From NCBI RefSeq assembly GCF_001700435.1, contig NZ_LYPC01000030.1, positions 124,001-188,000 of the forward strand: a stretch of 64,000 nucleotides of DNA, in the 5' to 3' direction. Position numbers and translations under genes: made by a program. Shown here one piece after another: positions 16,886 to 25,357 of this stretch. Position 1 is the stretch's first letter. Each line of letters opens with the position of its first letter. This stretch comes from Paenibacillus pectinilyticus (GTDB taxonomy: Bacteria; Bacillota; Bacilli; Paenibacillales; NBRC-103111). The notes under the pieces are model-generated. The model saw nothing but the letters and a program-made list of their open reading frames with translations, ran no database searches and had not been told where the DNA came from.

Positions 16886-17929
16886 ATGATCGCAATTACA
16901 TCGAACAAAACGTCGGATGAACGTATTCAAGAAATCGTACAATTTATTGAAAAGCAAGGGGTCACAGCTCACGTATCCAAAGGTGAAGATCGTACGGTCA
17001 TTGGCATCATCGGTCAAGCCGATCCGAAATTAGCTGAGCAGCTTCGTCAAATGTCAGGTGTGGAGCAAGTTGTGAAAATTTCTAAGTCCTACAAATTAGC
17101 CAGCCGCGATTTCCATCCTGCGGATACGGTGATTAACATCAAAGGCGTTGAAATCGGCGGCGAGCAGCTTGTCGTTATGGGCGGTCCTTGCGCGGTTGAA
17201 ACACCAGAGCAAATCGACGAGATTGCTCGATTGGTTAAGGCGGCTGGCGGGCAAGTGCTTCGCGGCGGTGCTTTTAAGCCAAGAACAGGTCCTTACAGCT
17301 TCCAAGGTGTTGGGGTTGAAGGTTTGATCATGATGGCGGAAGCAGGGAAGAAGCACGGTCTTCTTACAATTACTGAAGTCATGACACCGGAATACGTAGA
17401 TGTTTGTGCGCAATACGCTGACATTCTTCAAGTAGGTACGCGTAATATGCAAAACTTCGATTTGCTTCGTAAGCTAGGAACGATTCAAACGCCAGTCTTG
17501 CTCAAACGCGGATTCAGCTCCACGTATGATGAATTCCTGAACGCAGCTGAGTACATCCTCGCTGGAGGCAATCCAAACGTGATGCTATGTGAGCGCGGAA
17601 TCCGTACATTCGAGACATACACAAGAAATACGTTAGACTTATCAGCAATTCCAGTGCTGAAACAATTAAGCCATCTGCCAGTGATTTCCGATCCAAGTCA
17701 CGGAACGGGTCGCAGAGAATTAGTTGTTCCGATGACCAAAGCATCTGTTGCTGCAGGCGCTGACGGTTTAATCATCGAAATGCATACAGATCCAGATAAT
17801 TCCATGACAGGTGATGGCGTACAATCATTGTTCCCAGATCAGTTTGCACATTTGCTTGCTGACCTTGAGAAGCTGGCTCCACTCCTTGGGAAGAAGTTTG
17901 ATACGAAAAAAGAAGCGATTTTAGCTTAA
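16886..17929 (+). CDS. aroF: 3-deoxy-7-phosphoheptulonate synthase (DAHP synthase, type I-beta)
   Basis: First step of the shikimate pathway: PEP + erythrose-4-phosphate to DAHP. ATG 16886 is taken because GTG 16877 is one base from the AGGAG. 347 aa: an N-terminal ferredoxin-like/ACT-like regulatory domain (about 1-70), as in Thermotoga-type enzymes, then the TIM barrel with G-G-P-C-A-V-E, K-P-R-T-x-P-Y-S-F-Q-G, L-L-K-R-G, and the metal-site D-P-S-H-G-T-G-R-R. The regulatory domain suggests feedback control by an aromatic amino acid. Monocistronic with a strong terminator. Confidence 0.95.
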   Translation: MIAITSNKTSDERIQEIVQFIEKQGVTAHVSKGEDRTVIGIIGQADPKLAEQLRQMSGVEQVVKISKSYKLASRDFHPADTVINIKGVEIGGEQLVVMGGPCAVETPEQIDEIARLVKAAGGQVLRGGAFKPRTGPYSFQGVGVEGLIMMAEAGKKHGLLTITEVMTPEYVDVCAQYADILQVGTRNMQNFDLLRKLGTIQTPVLLKRGFSSTYDEFLNAAEYILAGGNPNVMLCERGIRTFETYTRNTLDLSAIPVLKQLSHLPVISDPSHGTGRRELVVPMTKASVAAGADGLIIEMHTDPDNSMTGDGVQSLFPDQFAHLLADLEKLAPLLGKKFDTKKEAILA

Positions 17930-17944
17930 TAAGCAGGGTTCGAT

Positions 17945-17990
17945 GGGAACGGGTTTCTTCGTAATCGGAGAAACTCGTTTCCTATTTTTG
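17945..17990 (+). terminator. DAHP synthase terminator
   Basis: A 17-bp stem (with G-U pairs) from GGGAACGGGTTTC to GAAACTCGTTTCC, loop TAAT, then TATTTTT. Confidence 0.88.
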
Positions 17991-18016
17991 GATATATGTG
18001 AAGTGTGGATAAATTG

Positions 18017-18033
18017 TGTAAGAATAGCTTACA
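18017..18033 (+). promoter_or_regulatory. Perfect GlnR/TnrA box before glnA
   Basis: TGTAAGAATAGCTTACA matches TGTNAN7TNACA at every defined base and is fully dyad-symmetric in its arms. Its centre is about 73 bp upstream of the predicted glnA start, two helical turns further out than the box at amt. A weak partial match lies downstream of the start (18129-18145). Confidence 0.8.
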
Positions 18034-18061
18034 CTCCGATAAAAAATACCTGACATAAGTA

Positions 18062-18091
18062 TTGACTGTGAAAGTAGTATCGCTATATAAT
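18062..18091 (+). promoter_or_regulatory. sigma-A promoter of glnA
   Basis: TTGACT, an 18-bp spacer and a perfect TATAAT. The start would be near 18098, giving a leader of about 70 nt. Confidence 0.78.
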
Positions 18092-18170
18092 ATGTGAAAG
18101 AAAACAAGCAAAAGTTGAACATTAATCATGTAAAGTACGTTGAATGTACGGAAATGGGAGGGTTTTTTAA

Positions 18171-19595
18171 ATGTCAGTTCAAAACGTGTTGAACCTTATC
18201 AAGGAAAAAAATATTGAGTGGGTAGATTTTCGTTTCGTTGGTCTTTCCGGTAAAGCGCAGCATATCTCTTTGCCAGCTACAGAAGTAGATGAAGAAACAT
18301 TCGTAAATGGCGTAGCTTTTGACGGTTCTTCCATCCCAGGATTCCGTGGTATTGAACAATCTGACATGGTAATGATGCCAGATACGGAAACTGCGTATAT
18401 TGATCCTTTCACAGCACACCCAACTTTGATCATTATGAGCAACATCCATACACCTGAAGGCGACCGTTATGACCGTGATCCACGTAGCATCGCTCAAAAG
18501 GCTGAAGAATATTTGCAAACAACGGGTGTAGGTACAACTGCATTCTTCGCACCAGAATCCGAATTCTTCATCTTTGATGATGTACGTTTCGAAAATGGTA
18601 TGAACAAATCTTACTTCGAAGTTGACTCCGAAGAAGCTGGTTGGAACACAGCGCGTAAAGAAGAAGGCGGTAACCTTGGTTACAAAGTGCCAGTTAAAGG
18701 CGGTTACGTTCCAGTAGCTCCAATGGATTCCCAACAAGATATCCGTTCTGAAATGTGTAATAAACTTGCTGACGCGGGTCTTCGCATTGAGCGTCATCAC
18801 CACGAAGTAGCAACAGCTGGTCAAGCTGAAATCAACTTCCGTTTTGACACTTTGACAAAAACAGCAGATAACCTTCTTAAATATAAGTATATCGTTGCTA
18901 ACACAGCGAGAGAATATGGTAAAGTAGCAACATTCATGCCGAAACCACTATTTGGTGATAACGGTAGCGGAATGCACGTTCATATGTCCATTTTCAACGA
19001 AGGTAACCCTTTGTTCTACGAAAAAGGCGCATATGCAAACCTTTCTGAATTGGCTATTAACTACATCGGTGGTATCTTGTATCACGCTCCAGCGTTGATT
19101 GCACTTACGAACCCAAGTACAAACTCCTTCAAACGTCTAGTTCCTGGTTACGAAGCACCGGTTAACCTTGTATTCTCCAAAGGTAACCGTTCTGCAGCAG
19201 TTCGTATTCCAATCGCAGCTGTGACACCTAAAGGTTGTCGTATTGAATTCCGTACACCAGATAGCACAGCTAACCCATACCTTGCTTTCGCGGCAATGTT
19301 GATGGCTGGTCTTGACGGTATCAAAAAGAAAATCGATCCACGTGCTCTTGGATACGGTCCTTTCGATACGAACATCTATGAAATGTCAGATGCTGAGAAA
19401 GCTGAGATCCGCAGCGTTCCTGGTACATTAGATGAAGCTTTGGATGCTCTTGCAGCAGATTCCGAATTCTTGACTGAAGGCGGCGTATTCACACAAGATT
19501 TCATCGATAACTACATCGAATTGAAACGTGGCGAAGCGAAAGCTGTAGCAATCCGTATTCACCCGCACGAGTACAACCTTTACTTCGATTGCTAA
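18171..19595 (+). CDS. glnA: Glutamine synthetase, type I (beta-like)
   Basis: ATP-dependent amidation of glutamate. 474 aa, longer than the ~444 aa GSI-alpha of B. subtilis, and it carries the extra segment (about 145-180; F-E-V-D-S-E-E-A-G-W-N) characteristic of GSI-beta enzymes such as E. coli GlnA. Active-site motifs are present: F-D-G-S-S-I, E-S-E-F-F, H-H-E-V-A, N-G-S-G-M-H, R-L-V-P-G-Y-E-A-P. A tyrosine equivalent to the E. coli adenylylation site is seen in N-I-Y-E-M, but no glnE is nearby. GGGAGGG precedes ATG. No glnR is adjacent, unlike the glnRA operon of Bacillus. Confidence 0.95.
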   Translation: MSVQNVLNLIKEKNIEWVDFRFVGLSGKAQHISLPATEVDEETFVNGVAFDGSSIPGFRGIEQSDMVMMPDTETAYIDPFTAHPTLIIMSNIHTPEGDRYDRDPRSIAQKAEEYLQTTGVGTTAFFAPESEFFIFDDVRFENGMNKSYFEVDSEEAGWNTARKEEGGNLGYKVPVKGGYVPVAPMDSQQDIRSEMCNKLADAGLRIERHHHEVATAGQAEINFRFDTLTKTADNLLKYKYIVANTAREYGKVATFMPKPLFGDNGSGMHVHMSIFNEGNPLFYEKGAYANLSELAINYIGGILYHAPALIALTNPSTNSFKRLVPGYEAPVNLVFSKGNRSAAVRIPIAAVTPKGCRIEFRTPDSTANPYLAFAAMLMAGLDGIKKKIDPRALGYGPFDTNIYEMSDAEKAEIRSVPGTLDEALDALAADSEFLTEGGVFTQDFIDNYIELKRGEAKAVAIRIHPHEYNLYFDC

Positions 19596-19624
19596 TTCTT
19601 TAGCACTTATTTCATAACAATAGA

Positions 19625-19670
19625 AGAACTGCCCTTTTCATAGCTAACTATGAGGAGGGCAGTTCTTTTT
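19625..19670 (+). terminator. glnA terminator
   Basis: AGAACTGCCC / GGGCAGTTCT with TTTTT. Confidence 0.92.
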
Positions 19671-19776
19671 ATATGTAGTTTCTATTTATTAATAATTATT
19701 CTAAATAAGTGTGGACAGATAAGAAAAGTCAGGTATAATATTCCTATGCATACTAGCTTAGGAAGGATGAAAGTGA

Positions 19777-20334
19777 ATGAACATTACGATCATTGCTGGA
19801 AGCAACCATAGCGCTGCGACAAGCACAAGACTCTCCGAATATATTAAGCACCTCGCCGTACAGGAGGGACATAATGTAACGCTTATCGACCTATACCGGA
19901 CGCCGCTTCCCTTTTATTCACCTGAGGATACCCATGGTGGTCACCAGGCGTTAGAGGGTTTTAAACATGCCTTGCTAGAGGCTGATGGGATCGTTCTTGC
20001 GACACCGGAGTATCATAGCGGAATTTCGGGAGTTTTGAAAAATGCGCTCGATCATGTCGGGCAGGATCATTTCAATAATAAAGCGGTGCTTTCCGTAAGC
20101 TCGGCCGGCGGTGCTGTTGCTGTCAGCTCATTGACGCAACTGCAGACCATAGTTCGTAATTTACACGGGATCAATTGCCCAGAATGGATTTCAATTGGTG
20201 GTGACCAGCGCAAAAGCTTCCGCGTGGATGTGGCATTCGCGGATATCCACCCGGATGTAGATTTACGTGTTCGTCGTGTTGTCCGATCTTTCCTAGGACT
20301 TGCGCAGCAGCTAACGGCAAGTGTAACGAAATAA
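19777..20334 (+). CDS. NADPH-dependent FMN reductase (azoreductase-like)
   Basis: 185 aa flavodoxin-fold protein. The FMN phosphate loop is G-S-N-H-S-A-A-T-S-T near the N-terminus, followed by the typical L-A-T-P-E-Y-H-S-G-I-S-G-V-L-K-N-A-L-D segment of NADPH-dependent FMN reductases. It reduces FMN, quinones or azo compounds in the cytosol; the physiological substrate cannot be told from sequence. ATG with AAGGATGAAAG upstream. Single-gene unit closed by a strong terminator. Confidence 0.9.
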   Translation: MNITIIAGSNHSAATSTRLSEYIKHLAVQEGHNVTLIDLYRTPLPFYSPEDTHGGHQALEGFKHALLEADGIVLATPEYHSGISGVLKNALDHVGQDHFNNKAVLSVSSAGGAVAVSSLTQLQTIVRNLHGINCPEWISIGGDQRKSFRVDVAFADIHPDVDLRVRRVVRSFLGLAQQLTASVTK

Positions 20335-20387
20335 GTGGCGAAACAACTGCTCGTATGCCAACTGATACATCAAACGGTACATCTTAC

Positions 20388-20413
20388 AAACCAAGCCACC
20401 TGGCTTGGTTTTT
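20388..20413 (+). terminator. Terminator after the FMN reductase gene
   Basis: AAACCAAGCC / GGCTTGGTTT with a 4-nt loop and further T. Confidence 0.92.
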
Positions 20414-20445
20414 CGTGTTAACCGGATTCATCCGACTACACACTT

Positions 20446-20473
20446 TTGACATATGTATGTGGTACAGTATGGA
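20446..20473 (+). promoter_or_regulatory. Possible promoter of the DUF1800 gene
   Basis: Perfect TTGACA (20446-20451) with a poor -10 (TATGGA, 16-bp spacing). Confidence 0.35.
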
Positions 20474-20495
20474 AAAAACGAACGGTGGGGAGATC

Positions 20496-21824
20496 ATGGG
20501 ATTCCAGTGGACGGACAGGGAAGTTGTTCATCTGTTGCTGCGTGCGGGATTTGGTTCGACGAAGGAAGAAGTAGCGGCTTGTGTGGCACTTGGACGGGAG
20601 GAAACGGTACGACGTCTCGTGGCAGGGGAGCCGCTTTTGACGAATGCTCCAATGCTAGTCCCTTTTGACCAATTCCATGCAGATGGAAAGAAGGCGATGG
20701 ATCCTCTCCAATTAGCGGACCAGCAGACGTACTGGTTGTATCGAATGGTGAACTCTCCAGCGCCGCTCATCGAGAAGATGACCTTGTTTTGGCATGGACA
20801 TTTTGCAACGGCGAACTATAAAGTGAAGGACACGACCCTCATGGTGGGGCAAAATGAGCTGTTTCGTAAATTGGCCTTAGGCAATTTCAAAGAGCTGCTG
20901 ACCGAAGTCGGCAAGGACCCTGCGATGATGATCTGGTTGGATGTCAACCAGAATAAGAAGGGTAAGCCGAATGAGAATTATGCGCGAGAAGTGATGGAGC
21001 TGTTCACCTTAGGGATCGGACACTATACCGAAATGGACGTCAAAGAGTCAGCGAGGGCTTTCACAGGTTGGGCATATAACAAAAACGAACACCAAATTCA
21101 GTATAATGCCAAGCAGCATGACAACGACTCGAAAATGATCTTAGGTGAAAGCGGCAAGTTTGGCGCGGATGAGGTCATCGATGTTTTATTTCATCAGCAA
21201 TCATTGCCCACGTTCTTGGCCACGAAGCTGTTGAATTATTTTGCTGCGGACACGCCGCCAGACAGCTGGGTTCAATCGATATCCGAGCTTGTTGCGAAGA
21301 AGCAAACGATCGGGGAAGTGTTGCAAGTGCTTTTCCTATCCGATGAATTCTACGCGGACACCTATCGCATGAGTCTGATCAAAACACCGGCCGAGTATGT
21401 AGCGGGCATCCTGAAATGCTGTAAGCTCTCGGTCGCCAAAGGGCATGCGCAAGCGATGCGGAAGATGGGACAGGAGCTTTATTCGCCGCCAGACGTAGCA
21501 GGCTGGAGAGGGGGCGCCACGTGGCTCACGACGAACTGCTTGCTAGCGAGGTATCAATTCGCTGAGAGCATTGCCAAGCAAGTGAATGGACAGTCCTTGA
21601 CCGCTGCCGAGTTTACACCAGAGCAATCGGATTCACCCTTGGAATGGGCAAAGCTGTGGGCCCTTCGCATGGGGATTCCCCTTTTATCAGAGCAAACTAT
21701 GAAGAGCTTGAGTTCCTATGCTAGTGACACATTTGTACATACGAAACAACCGAAACAGCAAACAGCAGGCCTGCGAGGCTTACTGCAACTTGTTTTGATT
21801 AGTCCAGAAGCTCAGATGACATAG
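20496..21824 (+). CDS. DUF1800 family protein
   Basis: The frame is open from 20355, but the start is set at ATG 20496: it follows GGTGGGGAG and gives the family N-terminus (L-L-L-R-A-G-F-G). The longer reading would cross the upstream terminator. 442 aa, soluble-looking, with family motifs K-M-T-L-F-W-H-G-H-F-A and N-E-N-Y-A-R-E-V-M-E-L-F-T-L-G. No signal peptide is visible although its partner downstream has a Tat signal. Function unknown. The gene ends 13 nt before the DUF1501 gene, so both form one operon, the usual pairing of these families. Confidence 0.9.
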   Translation: MGFQWTDREVVHLLLRAGFGSTKEEVAACVALGREETVRRLVAGEPLLTNAPMLVPFDQFHADGKKAMDPLQLADQQTYWLYRMVNSPAPLIEKMTLFWHGHFATANYKVKDTTLMVGQNELFRKLALGNFKELLTEVGKDPAMMIWLDVNQNKKGKPNENYAREVMELFTLGIGHYTEMDVKESARAFTGWAYNKNEHQIQYNAKQHDNDSKMILGESGKFGADEVIDVLFHQQSLPTFLATKLLNYFAADTPPDSWVQSISELVAKKQTIGEVLQVLFLSDEFYADTYRMSLIKTPAEYVAGILKCCKLSVAKGHAQAMRKMGQELYSPPDVAGWRGGATWLTTNCLLARYQFAESIAKQVNGQSLTAAEFTPEQSDSPLEWAKLWALRMGIPLLSEQTMKSLSSYASDTFVHTKQPKQQTAGLRGLLQLVLISPEAQMT

Positions 21825-21837
21825 AGGAGGGAGCAAG

Positions 21838-23070
21838 GTGAAGCTAACGAGAAGAGATTTTCTTATAAAAGGTACAGCATTATTTGCTACATTGGGGCTT
21901 GGCGGTGCACTTTTCACAGAAACGGGTCGCTCCCTCTTTACTGGAAGCTCACGCTCTGAAGTGGATGACCCCGTGCTTGTCGTTGTACAATTAAACGGTG
22001 GCAATGATGGGATCAATACGCTGATTCCGTATGGGCAAGGTACCTACTATGACGCTCGGCCCACGCTTGCTTACCAGCAGAAGGATGTATTGGCGCTTGA
22101 TCACCAAGTCGGCTTACATCCAAGCCTCAAGGGCTTAGCCGCATTATATAAATTAGGTCATATGGCGATTATACAAGGAGTCGGATATCCGGAGCCGAAT
22201 CACTCGCATTTCCGCTCTATGGAAATCTGGCAAACGGCGGAGCCGGCCAAATTAAGTCGAAGCGGTTGGCTTGCACGTTACGCGGAAGCTTCTCTGAAGA
22301 GCAACAACAATCCCCTTAAAGCCATTCAAATTGGGGCATCAGGAAGTAAGGCTTTTGCTTCAGATACATCCAGTTTTCCAGTCGTTCAATCCCTAGAGTC
22401 TTACTATGTATTTGATCCTAAAGCAGCTAATCTGGACAAGAATAGAATCTCCAAAGCTTTTCTGGATATGTATGGCGGTTCGAATTCATTGGAACAATTG
22501 CGCGTGGTTTCTGCGAGAGGATCCGAGGCGTACAAGAGTGTAGAAGCCATACAATCGCTCTCCGCTGCTTATACGAATAAAGTGACCTATCCCAATACGA
22601 ATTTCGCCAAAGACTTGCAGGTCGTCACGAAGCTGTTAGCAGGTAAGTCAGGCACACGACTTTTCAATGTTCAAGTAGGAGGCTTTGATGATCATGCCGA
22701 TGAGAAACTGATGCACGAGCGAACATTGACGCAGGTTGATGAGGGTTTGACCGCTTTTTATCAGGATCTAGAAGCACAAGGGCTGCAGGATCGCGTTGCA
22801 GTGGTGGTGTTCTCCGAGTTCGGTCGTCGTGTGAAGGAGAACGGAAGCGGTGGAACGGATCATGGAACAGCGGCACCAATGTTCGTTATTGGCGGGAAGG
22901 TGAAAGGCGGTCTATACGGGGCCTATCCGAGCTTGAGTCATTTGGACAATGGGGATCTCAAATATGAAGTGGATTTCCGCTCGGTGTATCATACTGTAAT
23001 TGACTCTTGGTTAAAAGGGGATGCGACAACGGTTCTTGGCAAATCATACGAAAATTTGAAGTTTATCTAA
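21838..23070 (+). CDS. DUF1501 family protein with Tat signal
   Basis: 410 aa starting at GTG, with GAGGAGGGAG upstream. The N-terminus has a twin-arginine signal (T-R-R-D-F-L, then a hydrophobic stretch to about 30), so the folded protein is exported. The rest has the DUF1501 pattern (V-V-V-Q-L-N-G-G-N-D-G, G-G-T-D-H-G near 340), related to the sulfatase/alkaline-phosphatase fold, with metal-ligand-like D/H residues. Substrate unknown. Paired with the signal-less DUF1800 protein, which may be carried out with it or act inside the cell. Confidence 0.92.
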   Translation: MKLTRRDFLIKGTALFATLGLGGALFTETGRSLFTGSSRSEVDDPVLVVVQLNGGNDGINTLIPYGQGTYYDARPTLAYQQKDVLALDHQVGLHPSLKGLAALYKLGHMAIIQGVGYPEPNHSHFRSMEIWQTAEPAKLSRSGWLARYAEASLKSNNNPLKAIQIGASGSKAFASDTSSFPVVQSLESYYVFDPKAANLDKNRISKAFLDMYGGSNSLEQLRVVSARGSEAYKSVEAIQSLSAAYTNKVTYPNTNFAKDLQVVTKLLAGKSGTRLFNVQVGGFDDHADEKLMHERTLTQVDEGLTAFYQDLEAQGLQDRVAVVVFSEFGRRVKENGSGGTDHGTAAPMFVIGGKVKGGLYGAYPSLSHLDNGDLKYEVDFRSVYHTVIDSWLKGDATTVLGKSYENLKFI

Positions 23071-23089
23071 CATAGAAAGAGGTGCGCAG

Positions 23090-23599
23090 TTGGAGCTTGC
23101 GGCAATCTCAGATCATATTCGAAAGGATTTGCAAATCCTATTCGTTGGTTATAACCCCAGCATTCGGTCGGGTCAAACAGGACATCATTATGCGAATCCG
23201 AACAATCGGTTCTATCGCATTCTCTTTCAGGCGGGAATAACACCTAGGCTCTACAAGCCGCAGGAAGATGGCGATATGATTCATATCGGCTATGGCTTCA
23301 CAAACATTGTGGCACGGCCTTCCCTAACCGCAGCAGAAATCACCAAAGAGGAGTATCGGGAAGGCAGATTACTTTTGAAACAAAAGATTCAGACCTATCG
23401 CCCTAAGGTGGTTTGTTTCGTGGGGAAGGGCGTTTACGAGCAGTATAGCGGTCGCAAGGGAATGAGCTGGGGGAGTCAGCCGGATCCCATGGTCGAAGGT
23501 GTTGTTGATTATGTTTGTCCTTCTTCCAGTGGCCTTGTGCGCATGAAGCTGGATGAAATGGTTGCGATTTACAGGGGAATTCTATCAAGTCTCGTATAA
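23090..23599 (+). CDS. mug: Mismatch-specific (G:U/T) DNA glycosylase, Mug-like
   Basis: 169 aa from TTG 23090 (AGAGGTG upstream), 19 nt after the DUF1501 stop. The uracil-DNA-glycosylase fold of the Mug/TDG family is seen: G-Y-N-P-S near the N-terminus (G-I-N-P-G in E. coli Mug), the aligned N-P-N-N-R-F-Y, and the C-terminal loop P-S-S-S-G-L-V-R in place of N-P-S-G-L-S-R. It removes uracil or thymine opposite guanine to start base-excision repair. The first-motif variation (S for G) should not abolish the fold. Confidence 0.85.
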   Translation: MELAAISDHIRKDLQILFVGYNPSIRSGQTGHHYANPNNRFYRILFQAGITPRLYKPQEDGDMIHIGYGFTNIVARPSLTAAEITKEEYREGRLLLKQKIQTYRPKVVCFVGKGVYEQYSGRKGMSWGSQPDPMVEGVVDYVCPSSSGLVRMKLDEMVAIYRGILSSLV

Positions 23600-23616
23600 A
23601 GGGTTTGAGTTTTTAC

Positions 23617-23645
23617 TTGATGCTTGAACAGAATATTGCTATCAT
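23617..23645 (+). promoter_or_regulatory. Probable serC promoter
   Basis: TTGATG, a 17-bp spacer, TATCAT; start about 25 nt before the serC SD. Confidence 0.5.
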
Positions 23646-23678
23646 AGCCATAATACAAAAGCAAAGGTGTGGTCACTC

Positions 23679-24767
23679 ATGGGAAACAGGGCCTATAACT
23701 TTAACGCAGGGCCTGCGGCGTTACCGCTCGAAGTACTTCAAAGAGCGCAAGAGGAGTTTGTTGATTTTAAAGGTATTGGCATGTCCATCATGGAAATTTC
23801 TCACCGTAGTTCGGAATATGAGCAAGTGCACAATGAAACACAAGAATTATTGAAACGTATCTTCGGTATTCCGGCTGGCTACCAAATTCTTTTCTTGCAA
23901 GGTGGGGCAAGCTCCCAATTTGCAATGATTCCTATGAATTTCTTGCGCGCTGGTCAAGTCGGTAGTTATGTACTTACAGGCGCATGGGCTGAAAAAGCGG
24001 TTCAAGAAGCTGCTCTGTTCGGTGAAGTTGCCGTAGTCGCAAGCTCCAAGGAACAGAAATTCATGAAAATCCCTGATTTGAGTGGATTGAGCCTACCTGC
24101 GAATTCTTCCTATTTGCATGTCACTTCCAACGAGACTATTGAAGGCGCTCAGTTCCAAAGCTATCCGGAAACAGGCAATGTTCCATTGATCGCTGACATG
24201 TCAAGTGACATTCTGAGCCGTCCAGTCGATGTGTCGAAATTTAGCATGATTTATGCTGGCGCACAGAAGAACCTTGGACCTTCAGGTGTAACCGTAGCGA
24301 TTATCAAGGATGATTTGTTACAGGATCTGCCGAAAACAATTCCGACCATGCTGCGCTACGAAACGCATAGCAAAAACAATTCCCTTTACAATACGCCGCC
24401 AGCCTACTCGATCTACATGGTAAATCTTGTTTTGAAATGGATTGAAGAGCAAGGCGGATTAACGGTTATTGAGAAAAATAATATTGAAAAGTCAGGCCTT
24501 ATCTATAGCGCGATTGATAACAGTAACGGTTTCTACCGCGGACCTGTGGATCTAGGCAGCCGTTCGACAATGAACATTACATTCCGCTTGCAGGATGAAG
24601 AGCTGGAGAAGAAGTTCATTAAAGAAACAGAACAACAAGTTTTTGTAGGTTTGAAGGGTCACCGTAGTGTTGGCGGATTACGTGCTTCTACGTATAACGC
24701 TGTACCTTACACGTCCTGTAAAGCACTAGCTGAATTCATGACGGATTTCCAACAACGCAATAGCTAA
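23679..24767 (+). CDS. serC: Phosphoserine aminotransferase
   Basis: PLP enzyme making 3-phosphoserine from 3-phosphohydroxypyruvate in serine biosynthesis (also used in pyridoxal synthesis in some bacteria). ATG 23679 is preferred over GTG 23667, which lies within the SD. 362 aa: N-F-N-A-G-P-A-A-L-P at the N-terminus, the PLP lysine in A-G-A-Q-K-N-L-G-P, and the family end G-H-R-S-V-G-G-L-R-A-S-T-Y-N-A. Single gene with its own promoter and terminator. Confidence 0.97.
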   Translation: MGNRAYNFNAGPAALPLEVLQRAQEEFVDFKGIGMSIMEISHRSSEYEQVHNETQELLKRIFGIPAGYQILFLQGGASSQFAMIPMNFLRAGQVGSYVLTGAWAEKAVQEAALFGEVAVVASSKEQKFMKIPDLSGLSLPANSSYLHVTSNETIEGAQFQSYPETGNVPLIADMSSDILSRPVDVSKFSMIYAGAQKNLGPSGVTVAIIKDDLLQDLPKTIPTMLRYETHSKNNSLYNTPPAYSIYMVNLVLKWIEEQGGLTVIEKNNIEKSGLIYSAIDNSNGFYRGPVDLGSRSTMNITFRLQDEELEKKFIKETEQQVFVGLKGHRSVGGLRASTYNAVPYTSCKALAEFMTDFQQRNS

Positions 24768-24777
24768 AAAACAAACG

Positions 24778-24821
24778 AGCTATTCCTGGCACCCTCGTGT
24801 GCTTGTGAATAGCTTTTTTTT
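24778..24821 (+). terminator. serC terminator
   Basis: AGCTATTC / GAATAGCT with an internal bubble and eight T. Confidence 0.9.
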
Positions 24822-25060
24822 GCTTGGAGGCATGAGTTATCGCCGGAGGGCTTTGGAAGCGTCTATGGGTCTCTGAGCAGGTTTAGGGACGTTAATTTAG
24901 GCAAGCATTGCATCTAGATCTAGTGGGGGATAATCGTCCTAGGTAGATCGACAAATTCGAAAAAATCAAGTAAAAATTAAAAAAATATTTTGTAAACCTA
25001 TAGAGCCACGCCCCGTCTAGGTTTAGGTGTTTTTGGTGTGTCAATAGGCCGTATTGCTCG

Positions 25061-25089
25061 TTGACAAACACAATATATTGATATAAATT
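25061..25089 (+). promoter_or_regulatory. nrd promoter with NrdR box in the spacer
   Basis: A perfect -35 TTGACA (25061-25066) and a weak -10 (TAAATT, 25084-25089, 17-bp spacing) enclose ACACAATATATTGATA (25068-25083), 13 of 16 matches to the NrdR consensus ACACWATATWTTGTGT. A repressor bound there would block RNA polymerase. Confidence 0.65.
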
Positions 25090-25157
25090 TGAATCTATCA
25101 ACTAGATGTCGTGATAAAAAGCGCATTGCGAGATTGCTAGCTTTCAGGCAAAATAGC

Positions 25158-25196
25158 GCCAGAAACCAAGGTAAACCGCAGGTTTTCAGCTTTTTT
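25158..25196 (+). terminator. Possible attenuator in the nrd leader
   Basis: GAAACC and GGTTTTC arms (with outer GC/GC pairs across a small internal loop) are followed by CTTTTTTG, 160 nt before nrdI and downstream of the predicted promoter. Modest stem; could be a partial terminator. Confidence 0.35.
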
Positions 25197-25357
25197 GATC
25201 GCATACGGAGTTATTAGGGAAATGCAGATTCTGTCGATTGAAGGTAGTATTACCTACGTGAGACAGACGCTAGAATTCGTGTGTTCACTACATATAGGTT
25301 ACCCTGCAAGTGACAGTGCAAGATAGAGAGAATTGAGAATGATGGGAGACGGAAGCT

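Larger units (their letters stand above)
24822..25357 (+). promoter_or_regulatory. Long non-coding region upstream of nrdI
   Basis: 536 bp without a credible gene. It contains an NrdR-like box inside a promoter (25061-25089), a weaker NrdR-like match at 24980-24995 (12 of 16), and a hairpin-plus-T-run (about 25158-25196) inside the transcribed leader. No B12-box was found. The predicted leader is about 260 nt. Confidence 0.6.

Noticed and set aside
20355..20495. N-terminal extension of the DUF1800 protein
   Set aside because: The extension would cross the FMN reductase terminator and the likely promoter; ATG 20496 has the SD and fits the family N-terminus.
23605..23853. Plus-strand 82-codon ORF overlapping the serC start
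   Set aside because: Out-of-frame shadow of serC with unusual composition; it spans the serC promoter and has no SD.
24892..25204. Two overlapping minus-strand ORFs upstream of nrdI
   Set aside because: No SD, low-complexity basic/aromatic products, and they cover the NrdR-like box and promoter.
24822..25357. Cobalamin riboswitch upstream of nrdI
   Set aside because: Some nrd genes have one, but no B12-box-like sequence was found, and class Ib enzymes do not use B12.
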